From assembly GCA_946406115.1 (NCBI GenBank), contig OX291545.1, forward strand, positions 11,608,001 through 11,672,000: DNA of 64,000 nt. The letters are read 5' to 3'. Source of the stretch: Apoda limacodes (taxonomy: Eukaryota > Arthropoda > Insecta > Lepidoptera > Limacodidae). The position numbers and the translations under genes are program-made. The notes beneath the pieces were generated by a model. The model was not told the DNA's origin. It ran no database searches and was given only the letters and a program-made list of their open reading frames with translations. Shown here piece by piece: positions 11,161 to 21,814 of this stretch; position 1 is the stretch's first letter, and each line of letters begins with the position of its first letter.

Positions 11161-12636
11161 TCAAACCTTTTTAATAATTATTTTAGCTTTTTGCGCACAA
11201 GACCAATTTTGGTTTTTTAATGCCAGTGGTTATAGTATTATGTAAGAAGATTTGTAAAGAATAAGTGTGAATTGTATTGAAGTATACATTGCAAAACTAA
11301 GATTTTTGTTTTTTTTACTCATCCACCCTTATCAGGTTACTTTCAATTAACACCTCAGCCTTTCTCCAGGCCCAGTTTAAATTCTTACAGCCCACTGCTC
11401 AGTCTGTAATAAATACTTTTTATCTTCCTAGAAAGTTCCCACCAGAATCATTCGGCTGGTTATACCATAGTGCACTATTCCTTCATGTTACAAGGTGACC
11501 TGAATTTTGGTGCAGACATAGCTGAAGGAATGAACAGGAACAAAGGACAGTTTTCATTCTTATTAAAAGGTCCTATGGAAATAGATTGTTTTACAGGTGT
11601 AACTGCAGTGCACTATTTCTTCGTGTCCTAACAGGTCATAAAGGTGACCTGATTCTATGACTAGCTAGTTCCCACAGCAATAGTTTGTTCTTGGCACCAT
11701 TCAAATGTTTCATAGTACAATCAAGAAAAAAATACAAAAAAAAAAACCAGCCAAGTGTGAATAGTTCTGAACGATTGAATAAGTTTAACACAGAAAAAAT
11801 TGTTATCCAACTGAACAGCAAACAGTTGGTCAATGGAAAACCTTGAGCATCTTTAGTCCTTCTTTTAATTTTTTAAAGCTCCAGTTCAAAGCACAGTGTA
11901 TACTTGTCCAAATTGAAAAAATACAGTTTTTAACACAGTTGCATATAAAGTCACTTATTAAAACAGTAAACATGGCTTGAAAGTTTAGACAAAATATTTA
12001 TTTTATCCAAAAAACAAATATCATTAAATTTCAATAATTGCTCATGAATTAAATAGTAATTTGTTTGTCTATAGTAGTATTAATAAAATGAGTTTATTTG
12101 TCCTTTGTGCCTCACAACAGAACACCCCATTATGCTGAAATTGAGCACATGTATAGTTGCAGAGTCATCTCAAAGACATATGCTACTTTTTATCCTGGAA
12201 TTTTTTTTCCACAGGTTTAACTGTAACAGTTATGTGAACGAACTATAGCTACAGCTGTGGCATGCCATGGTAAACTTCCTTACAATTAATTAGGAGTTGC
12301 TGTAGAAATCTTACCCAAGGACTGAATTTATGGCTGGCAAAAGCCAGTATTTATAATAATATTGAGTATTTAAATGTGGTGAAGTAAATAGTAGTTGGAT
12401 TGCTGTCAATTTCTTTCTTAAAAACCAAAGAGAATGAATATATTTCAAGTGGGAAATGCTGATGGTGCACAAGGTAAGCAGAGAACTAGTCCCCTCCAGT
12501 TTACTAGATTTTCTCATAGTTCATTACCACATTCTCAAGTATTGTGTAAGCTCCTGGCATAAGCTAGTAGTTTTTTACTACAGTAATACTTTCAAGATCT
12601 TTAAATAACATATAAGGGGAATAAACTAAAACAAGA
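11161..12636. other. Intergenic between RBCK1 and SmB
   Basis: AT-rich. It has two related segments at about 11470-11510 and 11600-11660 sharing gtgcactatt and aaggtgacctga. No gene was recognised. Confidence 0.4.
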
Positions 12637-12642
12637 TTTATT
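12637..12642 (-). terminator. Candidate SmB polyadenylation signal
   Basis: AATAAA on the minus strand, about 115 bp past the SmB stop. It is the nearest canonical hexamer downstream of the gene. Confidence 0.5.
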
Positions 12643-12754
12643 ACCAGTATTTTGGTTCTAATTAAATGGTATGTAATATTATACTGTCCATCAACACACA
12701 GTACATCTTAAATTTTAAAATCTTTCTTCCTGTTCTTTCTTAAAATTAAAATTA

Positions 12755-13546
12755 TTAATAACGTCGCATACCGGGTGGTCCACGACCACCGGGCCCTCCA
12801 CGTCCCATGCCAGGTGGCGCTCCCATCATTCCAGGAGGAGGTCCTCCCATCATTGGTCCGCCGCGTATTTGGGGAGGAGCAGACAATTGACCACGAGCTC
12901 CTGGAGCCATTTGCTGTTGTGAAGGCCCTCCAACACCTCTTGCAGGGCCTTGTAATCCAGACGGAGGACCACCTGGGCCAGATCCACGTCCAGCAGCACG
13001 ACCACCGCCGGGTCCACCAATTCCTCCAGGTAGGGGTACACGGGGTAAACCTTCTTCAGGCGGCGGTGGTCCTTCAATTGTCATAGACACAATATTTTCT
13101 CCCCGAAGTAACAAAAATCCTAATGTTCTCTTTTCTTCTCGGTCAGCAGTTTTACTATTTTTAGACTTTATTTTTCTGAATTCTTCGCAGTCTCCAAGTA
13201 TTAAATTCATATGTTTATCAAATGCTTTAAAAGTTCCAATGAATGTACGAGAATCTTGTAATATTACTCTGACTCTATAATTAATATGCTGTTGCATTTT
13301 ATTATTCTTTCCGATCGTCTGAAAACAAAACAGAAAATCATCATAGGTTGTATTCATCAATTATCTTTCGCTTTATAAAAATGTAACAACATAATTATTA
13401 AAATGTATCAGTCATTATTCATCAAAACATTCCTATCGGCGCCAAAATTACACTACCGGCCCGGCAAATATTTTGTAGCAAATGTAAATATAACATAAAC
13501 AGTATTTCCTAAGCTAATATGTATCAATTTTGATGACACTTACCAT
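12755..13546 (-). CDS. SmB: Small nuclear ribonucleoprotein-associated protein B (SmB/SNRPB)
   Basis: SmB is one of seven Sm proteins forming the ring on U1, U2, U4 and U5 snRNAs, assembled in the cytoplasm by SMN and acting in nuclear splicing. The coding sequence is two exons on the minus strand: 13546-13544 (only the ATG) and 13318-12755, giving 188 residues. The intron runs from GTAAGT at 13543 to TTTTCAG before ACG at 13318. This gives the conserved start MTIGKNNKM, as in fly SmB. Sm1 ([31 protein letters not shown]) and Sm2 ([17 protein letters not shown]) occupy about residues 15-80. The tail is Gly/Pro/Arg-rich ([44 protein letters not shown]), normally a site of arginine methylation and proline-motif binding. 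A longer frame running into the intron is not used. It is convergent with RBCK1 and has a retrotransposon just upstream. Confidence 0.97.
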
Positions 13547-13757
13547 TTTGAAGGAGAGATGAAACAGATATATTACGATTTAATGTAATGACCAACTAAC
13601 AGGTACCAAAAAGTTTTATTTTAGCTAAACAAGCTATGAAACGCCATTACTATTAGTGTTGCCAGCATAGACTTCGAGTTCTGTACCTATCCTATGGATG
13701 GACTTTTATAGTAAAACCTCATTTTAGCATCAATTACCCGTTCCGTCTAAGCGCTAA
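13547..13757. other. SmB 5' UTR and promoter region
   Basis: About 210 bp between the SmB ATG and the 5' end of the family A element. No TATA box was identified. The core promoter must be here or in the element. Confidence 0.4.
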
Positions 13758-15815
13758 GGCTATATTCCTAACCCGCGAGTAGCTGCCGGCGTCAAAAAAC
13801 GACCGTGGTTTAATAGGTCTTGCAGAAAAGCTAAAATTCTTAAGCAAAATGCATATGAGGCTTGGACCACGGCTCGTTTTAATAAGGATCCGAATATTTC
13901 TGAGTTAAAACGCAAATTAAATGCTGCCTCGAGGTTCAGTAAGAAAGCAACTGCCAGAGCAAAATTTCAATTCATCGGCAAAATAGGTGGGCGACTTGCG
14001 AGCTATCCTTCTGGGAGTCGTGCTTTCTGGTCGCTTGCCAAAGCTGCCGAAGGGAACTTCTGCCAGTCGTCGTTACCACCACTGCGAAAGACCGATGGTG
14101 ACTTGGCCCATAGTGCTAAAGAGAAAGCCGATCTACTGGGCAGTCTCTTTGCCTCGAACTCGAATATGAACGATGAAGGCGCTGTACCACCTACTATACC
14201 GTGGTGCGGTAAGACCATGCCGGAAATCTCCATAACGCAGCGGGAGGTCAGGCGGGCGTTACTTTCTCTAGACGTTCATAAGTCGAGTGGGCCAGACGGT
14301 ATACCAGCAGTGGTGCTTAAGCAGTGTGCTCCTGAGTTATGTCCTGTACTCACGCGCCTCTTCGCGCTTTCCTACCACACTAGGCAATTTCCGTCTTCAT
14401 GGAAGACTGCGAATGTGCACCCGGTGCCCAAAAAGGGCGATAGATCAGATCCATCGAATTACAGGCCTATCGCTATTACCTCTCTCCTCTCTAAGGTGAT
14501 GGAGCGTGTGATCAACACACAGCTTCTAAGATACCTAGAAGTACACGATCTGGTCAGTGACCGTCAATATGGCTTTCGCCACGGTCGCTCGACTGGTGAC
14601 CTTCTAGTGTATCTCACACACCGATGGGCACTAGCCATTGAGAGTCAGGGGGAGGCATTGGCATGTAGCCTGGACATAGCGAAGGCGTTCGATCGGGTCT
14701 GGCACCGCGGTCTTCTATCGAAGTTGCCATCTTACGGAGTGCCCGAGGGTTTGTGCAAATGGGTGGCTAGCTTTTTGTCCGGCAGACTCATACGAACTGT
14801 AGTTGACGGTAGTTGCTCTGATAGCATGGACATTAATGCTGGTGTCCCGCAAGGCTCTGTGCTGTCTCCTACGCTGTTTCTACTGCATATCAATGACATG
14901 TTGGACATCAACAACATACATTGCTATGCAGATGACAGTACTGAAGACGCTTTTTACACGGGTCGTGCAAACATCCCTCGTTCCGTTGTGGAGGAAAACC
15001 GCGGAGAACTTGTGTCTCAAATCGAGACCACACTGTCTCAGGTCTCTGACTGGGGACGGGTAAACTTGGTCCGATTCAACCCTACAAAGACACAAGTGTG
15101 CGCGTTCACCGCTAAGAAAACTCCATTCACTGTGGTCCCACAATTCCAGAACACTCCCCTCTCCATCTCCAAGAGCATTGGGATCCTTGGTGTCGACATC
15201 TCCAGCGATGTTCAGTTCCGAGATCATTTACAAGATAAGGTAAAGCTGGCGTCCAAAAAACTTGGTGTACTCAACAGAGCGAAGCAGTACTTCACGTCGG
15301 GGCAAAGGTTGTTACTTTACAAGTCGCAAGTTCGGCCCCATATGGAGTACTGCTGCCATCTCTGGGCAGGTGCACCCGGATACCAGCTTGACCCTTTTGA
15401 CTCGGTTCAACGACGGGCTGTGAGAATTGTCGACGATCCCAAACTCACTTGCGGTATCGAGCCCTTAAGTCTGAGGAGAGACTTTGCCTCACTGTGTGTG
15501 TTCTACCGCTTGTACAATGGGTTGTGTTCTGAGGAATTGTTCGAAATGATGCCCACGGCTACTTTCTACCATCGCACCGCTCGCCATCGGCAGGGAATTC
15601 ATTCTCACACTTTAGAACCTAAATGGTCGCGTACAGTGCGGTTTCAGAGAAACTTCCTCCCGCGAACGCTTAAATTGTGGAATGAGCTCCCTGCCAAGGT
15701 TTTCTGCAAGGACTACAGTATGGAGTTCTTCAAGAAAGAAGTTATTAGATTTCTGAAGGGTCGGCAACGCGCAAGTGATACCCCTGGTGTTGCAAGCGTC
15801 CATAGGCTACGGTGA
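13758..15815 (+). CDS. Reverse transcriptase of family A non-LTR element
   Basis: The frame is open from after a TAA at 13755 to the TGA at 15813, 685 codons without interruption. No methionine start is expected because the 5' end is truncated. It begins with the endonuclease-RT linker (KKRPWFNRSCRKAK). RT blocks follow in order: SSGPDGIP, KGDRSDPSNYRPIAI, QYGFRHGRST, LDIAKAFDRVWH, GVPQGSVLSP and CYADDST (catalytic YADD at about 14923-14937), then the thumb and C-terminal block (MEYCCHLWAG, VQRRAVRIVDD, PRTLKLWNELPA). The type is Jockey-superfamily-like; exact clade not assigned. Not a host gene. Shorter copies are at 107, 5192, 9896, 41650 and 62584. Confidence 0.93.
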   Translation, partial: GYIPNPRVAAGVKKRPWFNRSCRKAKILKQNAYEAWTTARFNKDPNISELKRKLNAASRFSKKATARAKFQFIGKIGGRLASYPSGSRAFWSLAKAAEGNFCQSSLPPLRKTDGDLAHSAKEKADLLGSLFASNSNMNDEGAVPPTIPWCGKTMPEISITQREVRRALLSLDVHKSSGPDGIPAVVLKQCAPELCPVLTRLFALSYHTRQFPSSWKTANVHPVPKKGDRSDPSNYRPIAITSLLSKVMERVINTQLLRYLEVHDLVSDRQYGFRHGRSTGDLLVYLTHRWALAIESQGEALACSLDIAKAFDRVWHRGLLSKLPSYGVPEGLCKWVASFLSGRLIRTVVDGSCSDSMDINAGVPQGSVLSPTLFLLHINDMLDINNIHCYADDSTEDAFYTGRANIPRSVVEENRGELVSQIETTLSQVSDWGRVNLVRFNPTKTQVCAFTAKKTPFTVVPQFQNTPLSISKSIGILGVDISSDVQFRDHLQDKVKLASKKLGVLNRAKQYFTSGQRLLLYKSQVRPHMEYCCHLWAGAPGYQLDPFDSVQRRAVRIVDDPKLTCGIEPLSLRRDFASLCVFYRLYNGLCSEELFEMMPTATFYHRTARHRQGIHSHTLEPKWSRTVRFQRNFLPRTLKLWNELPAKVFCKDYSMEFFKKEVIRFLKGRQRASDTPGVASVHRLR

Positions 15816-15861
15816 CCGCTTACCATCAGGCGGGCCGTAAGCTTGTTTGCCACCTTAGTGG

Positions 15862-15897
<36 letters not shown>
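13758..15897 (+). mobile_element. Family A non-LTR retrotransposon, 5' truncated, intact RT frame
   Basis: The element retains the linker after the endonuclease, the complete reverse transcriptase, the 3' UTR tail (accatcaggcgggccg, ccaccttagtggtata) and an uninterrupted A tract of about 33 bases (15865-15897). The endonuclease and any ORF1 are absent. A perfect frame and a long poly(A) point to a young insertion. The target duplication was not identified with confidence (only AGCGC is shared). Confidence 0.93.
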
Positions 15898-15898
<1 letters not shown>

Positions 15899-17202
15899 CG
15901 CATCTGATAATTTTAGCGGCGCTATTATTGTTTAAACAAAGCGTTTCACGTCGTGTGTATATGTTTGAGTATTTTATTTTGATTTTTTTGTAGATTATAG
16001 ATATTTAGGTCATAATGCGAAATTAAACTTTTCTTTTAAAAAAAAACAACGTTATAACTATTTTTCTAAAAAAATTCACTTTCATATTTGACAGTTGTCA
16101 AAAAATAGCTCAGAATACCCACCTCCCGACATGGGTGTTTGGTAGCAACATTTCGTAGCAAAATCGCTTATACGAAACGCTAAAATTCAACATTGGATTT
16201 TGCTACCAACAGCAAGAAACACAAACGGATAACAATTTCTACTAAAAAGTAGCCAGATGGGACGCGATAAAAATTGACCACCCACTATTTTGACACCGAT
16301 ACATAGCCAAGGTACTTGCATCCAGAAGCATAAGCTTCCTGACTTACATGCTATCAAGACATGGTCAAGACGCTTTGTCTCTCTCACTCACATCAGCCAT
16401 TTTATTTTCACATCTGGCTAGGAAATGCGCTGTCTATGGTTGTAAGATAAATTCACAGACATAGAGGAAACAAATACTGCGTAATGCCCTAAATCGTTTT
16501 CGTAATTTTGACGGACGGAAAAAAACCATTCGGAAAATCATGAACGCTGCTTGTGCACTACATCCGTGATTCGTGATTTTCTCGTTCATATTTTGTAGGC
16601 GGAAAGCGTGTCTACAATGTGTCATGAAATAAATCGTTGTCAGCTTTATGCTTTATTAATACATATTTGAAGATCGAACCGATCGAATCGACAAGGGGAG
16701 CGTTCGTGATCAATATGGAATGAGACGAAATTACAAATATTTGGTTACATATTGGCTCACATCAAACAATAAACTAGTCTTCGAGACACTAGTTTTAGAT
16801 ATTGTGTGCCTCCAGGAGAAACCGTGTCGTGCGCACAATTTACGTAAGTTTTTGTCGCAATTGGGCGAACGCATAACGTTCTCCGTCCTATCCCATCTCG
16901 ACCGCAGCGCCTTCATAGGATCCAAATTTTGCGATTTACTTTTTTGGCACTGAACCAACATATATTGTGAATATGAATTATTTTGTTTCGTAAGTCGTGA
17001 AATCAGTTTTTTGGCAATAAGTAATTATTTTTACCTTTTTAGTGCATCTTTTTGAAGCCGGTTATTTTTTTTTTTGTTAAAAAGTTTTTATTTTTTGCTT
17101 TTGAGTGACGAATTGCTTTTTTTTCTCGTACACTAGGCGAAACATCAAGCTACCCACGAAAACATACCTATAACTAAAACGTTTCGCTATAGATAAATCA
17201 TA
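15898..17202. other. Intergenic with possible THAP-like relic
   Basis: Around 16420-16620 (+) the sequence KCAVYGCK is followed by interrupted frames. This could be a decayed THAP zinc finger, but no clean domain is readable. The rest (16700-17200) shows nothing recognisable. Confidence 0.3.
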
Positions 17203-17376
17203 GGAAAGAGCATGGGCGTAGCCAGCTTTTGGTATAGGGGGGTAGGCAGACCTGATAGAAAATGACATTTTAATATAGTAAACATGTTCATTTTGAGCCA
17301 ATTCCTTCAGGTAATGGGTACCTAGGGGGGGGCAGCTGCCCCCCTGCCTGTACCTCGGTACGCCCATGGGAAAGAG
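17203..17376. repeat. 8-bp target site duplication pair around MITE
   Basis: ggaaagag at 17203-17210 and again at 17369-17376, exactly flanking the MITE. This is the expected result of an 8-bp staggered cut. Confidence 0.9.
17211..17368. mobile_element. hAT-like MITE, 158 bp, complete
   Basis: It has a 10-bp perfect terminal inverted repeat (catgggcgta at 17211-17220, tacgcccatg at 17359-17368) and a perfect 8-bp direct duplication outside. It has no coding capacity. A G-run/CAGCTG/C-run palindrome centres on 17333-17338. The 8-bp duplication and the GGGCGTAGCCAG-like end fit the hAT superfamily. P-superfamily elements also make 8-bp duplications, so the class is not settled. Confidence 0.88.
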
Positions 17377-17654
17377 ACTGAACGCAGCTGCGTCTGCGAA
17401 CATATCTATAGGTTTATGTATACTACAAACATGAATGAAAGCAGGCGCGGCGGCGGGGCGGCGTAAGTACCGAGCTCAATCAACATCTAGGTAAAATACA
17501 ATAAATCAAAATTTAGTGTTGTTCGTGACATTGACACGATTAGGCGCGCATGCGCGCGCAGTCGTTTGTTGCATCGCTACCTATCTAAATTAAAATTGGC
17601 ACTTCAACTTATCCAAGTGCAGCGGAGAAGCGGGCTACAGAATAAACACGTTTT

Positions 17655-17765
17655 TCCCCCGAAGGGATAAAAACGGTTATTTCAAGTCCAGCCTAGGCTT
17701 GACCCACTATGAAATTAAACTGTTGCGTTTTCCCTGAATGACATACTCTTCAAGCCCAATGAAAG
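17655..17765 (+). repeat. Copy of unnamed repeat, possible DIRS terminal sequence
   Basis: Carries gaagggataaaaacggttat, then caagtcc, aggcttgacccactatga and gacatactcttcaagccc. Segments of it recur in reverse at 18838-18960 and 38086-38165. Confidence 0.55.
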
Positions 17766-18837
17766 GTTTTCCGAGACGAATTAAAGAAAACTAGTTCTTC
17801 CATATCGACTAGATGGCGTTGACTCGGCAAAGCGCATTTTTTTTTAAAACGTATGTTTATCCTCTTTGAAACGTTGTGATTCTTTTCTTTGCTTGGGTAT
17901 TCTTTACTGACCTCTACTACTACCCACTGGACTAGCTGCTGTCAAACGTTTTTTGTGCCTACTTGAATAACGCCATTTTGGCGCTGTAGGCAGATACGGA
18001 AGTCCATAGAACTAAAATTAGTTTTGTCCGCAAGTCGACATTATGTCTGTGATATATCGATATATTATGTTTAAGAAACAGACAGTTTTTAAAACCAATA
18101 ACAACCAAAAAATATTTTGGCGGTTTTCGGACTTTCAACAGTGTTGCCACTTACCACTAGCTCTATCTTTGTTGGCGAGAATTCTCGTTGACGACCTGGG
18201 CCATATTTTTCTAACTTAATAGTAACTTCAATGTATTGTTACTGTACGTACCGCTTGTCGATTGGAATGGGTCTGATCGCAGCACGCCATTTCCTCATCA
18301 TAGAAATATGGTCCCAGTTTGACTATGTCAGCCTCCTATTTAGAGAAATGGTACGAACTGCTTTATGATATAAAGTAGCGTAGTTCTAAATACGTAGAAA
18401 CAGTTTATTCAGAATTTAGAGGGACAGTTCTTCGTCGCCGAAGAGCATAGCTGAGTTTGATAAGCCGACCGTGCACTCCAGGACCTCTGTAGAGATAATC
18501 AGATGGTGTCAGATTGATATAAAGTTTACCTCTGTGCTGGGAACTCTTATTTGTTATTTTGTTATTACTTTGTTATTTGATGATGAATAAGAATTACGGA
18601 TAATGGTCTGTAGTAGACCTAAAACAAGAGCTCCAGAAGCGCATCGCGAAAGTTACAGGGAATAAATGTCTAGAGGTATGGACTTTTTCTTAAAATAAAG
18701 GACAAAGTCACATAATTATTTATACTGTATAGGTCCTAGTTTGAATTCGGAACACAGCCAAGTCACTAAGTTTCAGAAAAAAAAATCTTGTTATTTCAAC
18801 CCCATCTATCTAAACTTTTTAACCTATTTTTCCTCTG

Positions 18838-18960
18838 TGGATCAAGCCTTGGTTGGACTCGAAATAGCCGTTTTTATCCTTTCGGCGGTAAATAGGTTTA
18901 TTTACAGGTCCGAGCCTTTGGCTTGACCCACTATGAGATGTGTCTGCATTCTGCCGGCGC
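18838..18960 (-). repeat. Inverted copy of the unnamed repeat
   Basis: On the minus strand it reads catctcatagtgggtcaag, ctcggacct, gaaaggataaaaacggctat, gagtcca and aggcttgatcc. This is the same order of blocks as the 17655 copy. It lies just beyond the recombinase end of the DIRS-like element, so it may be a terminal repeat of that element. Confidence 0.5.
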
Positions 18961-19089
18961 TCGAGTTAGCGTATTGTGACCTCATTTAAATCTGTGTGTA
19001 TCTCACTAAGTTAGAATAACAATTAGAAATCAAAATCATACGTGTACATATTGAAACTATATATCAGACGGTCTCTTAAGAGTATGCAT

Positions 19090-20250
19090 CTTCCTTATTT
19101 CTTTAAAATAAAATTTCAAGAAGGTGTCTCTAGACTTCCAATTTCCCTTCTTAATTACTTCATCTACATTAAATCCTCGTACAGAATTATTATCAGTAGA
19201 GACTGCAGATCTCATACTACCAGGTGAAGCTTTCAGATTCGCTTCCTAAAAATAACTTCTTTCAAACCACTAATCACTGAACGGCTAGCAGGCTGTACTT
19301 TACCCCGCGTTGTTATAAATAAATTATCTAAGTTATTTCTAGCTGAATGGCGAGATTTCGATGTAAAAATCAGTTCTTTAACCCAAAAAATTACATTCAA
19401 ATTGATTGATTCGTAGCTTTATATTTGCCAACCCGATTGTTGTTGTGTAGAACAATCAATTTTTGACCCGAAAAGTGGCCAAAAGATTAAAGAGTCTTCG
19501 TCTTGAAATTCTAAACCCTCCTGTGAGATTGTTGATAAGGTCAATGTCGTGATACTTCATACAAACTGTTTTCTGAAACCACAACGTTGTTAAGCCAACC
19601 AATCAAATAGTCTACATTCGTAATGCACTTTCTAGGTCTAGAATTTTCTTTGGAAATAGCTTTTAAAACTCGTTAAGAGGATGGCTGGACAATGTTTCTG
19701 AATGTTGCAGCTTGGCAAAAGTATAAAAGATTTATGGACTTTTATAGTCGCAAGTGCTAGTTTTACCGTCTGAAACAAGTAGCACAAGAAACTTGCCACC
19801 TGATCTGCCGATGGTTCAGTTATACTCAGGTTGTTGCTTGTAGCCCAAGCCATCCAACGAGACCAGGCGGCGTGATACGTTTTTAGCGTGCTTTTGCGCC
19901 ATGCTTTTGACGGAAGATCCTGATATTGTTTGTGCCAAGATTCACTTTCTAGGGACCATACCGTACCCTCTAAAGTTCCAATTGAAACTCCTTTGTTTCT
20001 GGAGGAGGAGCATTCGTTCGCCTGTCGACAAGGTCACATTTGATGTTGTGTATTATAAAAAGAGGAGCTGTTGCCCTCGACTTCAGGTCGGCCCTCCAGT
20101 AGACTCGTTGCCATCTCGGGGACACTATTAAGTATATTCCCGTTGATTGGTTGAGGTGACTTAACACTCGCGGGATTAGATAGGGTGGAGGAAAAACCCA
20201 CCCGAGGATCCAATTCCACGGCTTGGAAAAAGCATCTACATATAAAGCGT
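19090..20250 (-). pseudogene. DIRS-like tyrosine recombinase remnant
   Basis: It begins with FPPPYLIPRVLSHLNQSTG near 20190 and continues through NNLSITEPSADQVASFLCYL (about 19830). The recognisable C-terminal catalytic end is near 19230-19095: ASPGSMRSAVSTDNN (conserved Arg), NVDEVIKKGNWKSRDTF and LKFYF. The Tyr at 19108-19110 is the likely nucleophile. Several frameshifts separate these pieces, so it is inactive. Confidence 0.75.
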
Positions 20251-20810
20251 CCCTGTCGAGGGGATCTTCCGTGACGTATGTTTGGACTACTGCTGATCTG
20301 GTAGAAGCAAAAAGGTCTACTTGAGGAACACCCTCTCTGCGGAATATGATGTTCAGTATCCGATTCGATTGAGACCACTCTGGGTGGTCCTTCCCTCGTG
20401 ACAGACTGTCGGCCTTGGATTTGTAACGGCCTGAAATGTACCTCGCATGAAGAGTGACCTGTAGTCAATCCGTCAGAGAAAATATGGTCTGAACCATCTT
20501 CAACAGTGCGAGTGACTTGGTGCCGCCTTCTTTTTGTATAAAGGCTACTACAGTTATTAAGCAGGTTTGTCCCTTAATTACACTCGTGTTTGCTCTCAAT
20601 GCCTCGTAAATTGCCCACATGTCTTTTCTGTTGCAGTACCATTTTTGCTGTCGTGTGTTCCAAGTGCCGCTCATCTGCTCTCCATTTACAATTGCACCCT
20701 ACCCAATGTCCGAAGCATCTGCTGTTATATAGACACTTGCTGGTTTGCAATTTATTGGAGTGACTTCGGACAAGTCTTTCAGTCACCATTGAAATTCCTA
20801 TGGTTTCTCT
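20250..20810 (-). pseudogene. DIRS-like RNase H remnant
   Basis: Readable pieces are SGTWNTRQQKWYCNRKDMWA, IYEALRANT, VVAFIQKEGGTKSLALLKMV, and, in another frame, a degraded PxxxADxLSR-type tail. The TWNTRQQKWHxNxxEM-type motif is typical of RNase H in DIRS elements. Broken by frameshifts. Confidence 0.75.
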
Positions 20811-20986
20811 GCTTAAACTGTACTTTTTTGACGTTGTTGCTGCCTTTTTGAAAAAAGCGGCAGTGTAGCTTGCCTCGTGTTGCGAAAGTCAAATGTCCTA
20901 GAACAATCTTTGCTTGCCGCCTCCTGCCCTTTTTTGTATCTCTCTGCTTCTTGGAGCTTATGCTCTTTACGTTGTTGAGTGTGTCC

Positions 20987-21685
20987 TAAATTATCCCTGA
21001 ATACTTTCGTTTCTGTGATGAATGAGACTCTGATTTTTTCTCGTTCACCTGCCAACCGAACTCCACGAGCAATTCGCTGGCCCAAATGGCCTGTTGACAC
21101 AGTAATTTTGGATTCTGTCCTACCAACAAAAAGTCGTCTAGATAGACAATGACACGAATGCCCTTTTGGTGTAATATGCTTGCAACCCAGTTCGTTCGTG
21201 AGGAGCGATTGCCAAACCGGAGGGCAGACACGTCATTTGATAATGTTTGTCTTGAAATCTGAGCATCAAGAACTGCCTGTGGAATGCTATTGGGACATGT
21301 AGGTAAGCTCTTGAAATGTCTATTTTTTAAAAAAAGGCCTTTGGTTCGAGAAAATCTGGGATTTTTTGATGGCTGATAAGTCGGAACTTTTTCGGACAAA
21401 GGTATCTGTTCAGAGTTTTTAAATTGAAGATCTGCCTGCTGTGAGCCATCTGGTTTCTTTATCAGGAACATTGGAGACACGAAACCCGTTTGAGTTGCTG
21501 CTGTTTCTAGTGCCCCAATGATCTGAAGTTCCAGGAGCTCCTTCTCCATGTCGCTGCTGTAGTTGGTTTCCAGACCTGTGGTTTTTGACAGGCAAATCTT
21601 CATTCGAGGTGGTTTCTTTACAAGTTGAATTTCGCAACCTGTTATTATACTTGTGAGGGTTGCGTCTGCGCCATGTCTTTCCTAC
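20987..21685 (-). pseudogene. DIRS-like reverse transcriptase
   Basis: It starts with GADATLTSIITGCEIQLVKK (near 21675), then GFVSPMFLIKKPDGS. A frameshifted central part with QAVLDAQISRQ follows, then TNWVASILHQKGIRVIVYLD with the catalytic YLDD (antisense at 21133-21144), and VEFGWQVNEKKS. Block order and the GIRVIVYLDDFLL motif fit DIRS RT. The frame is lost after about 20990 and within the palm domain. Confidence 0.85.
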
Positions 21686-21814
21686 ACTACACACAAAACC
21701 TAAGTTAAGGTAACAAAATTGATCTTAAAAAGGGTACCATACCCTATTTTTTTCAAAAAATGGTTGAGAAAAGCAAAGATTTACAGAAAAATAAAAAAAA
21801 TAAAAAACAATCTT

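Larger units (their letters stand above)
17377..19074. other. Intergenic with an inverted repeat pair
   Basis: Contains a short CpG-rich patch at 17430-17560 and the two related segments listed separately at 17655 and 18838. No gene was recognised. Confidence 0.4.
19075..21685 (-). mobile_element. DIRS-like tyrosine-recombinase retrotransposon, degenerate
   Basis: Minus-strand order RT, RNase H, tyrosine recombinase, which is characteristic of DIRS/PAT-type elements and differs from LTR and LINE elements. There are many frameshifts and stops. The 5' part (gag) is missing beyond about 21685. Terminal repeats were not proven. Confidence 0.85.

Noticed and set aside
14880..15227. 115-codon minus frame and other frames inside the family A element
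   Set aside because: Antisense or alternate-frame shadows of the RT coding sequence.
16434..16625. Possible THAP zinc finger (KCAVYGCK) or protein on either strand
   Set aside because: Only the first CxxxxC-like part is readable, then stops; too weak to call a gene.
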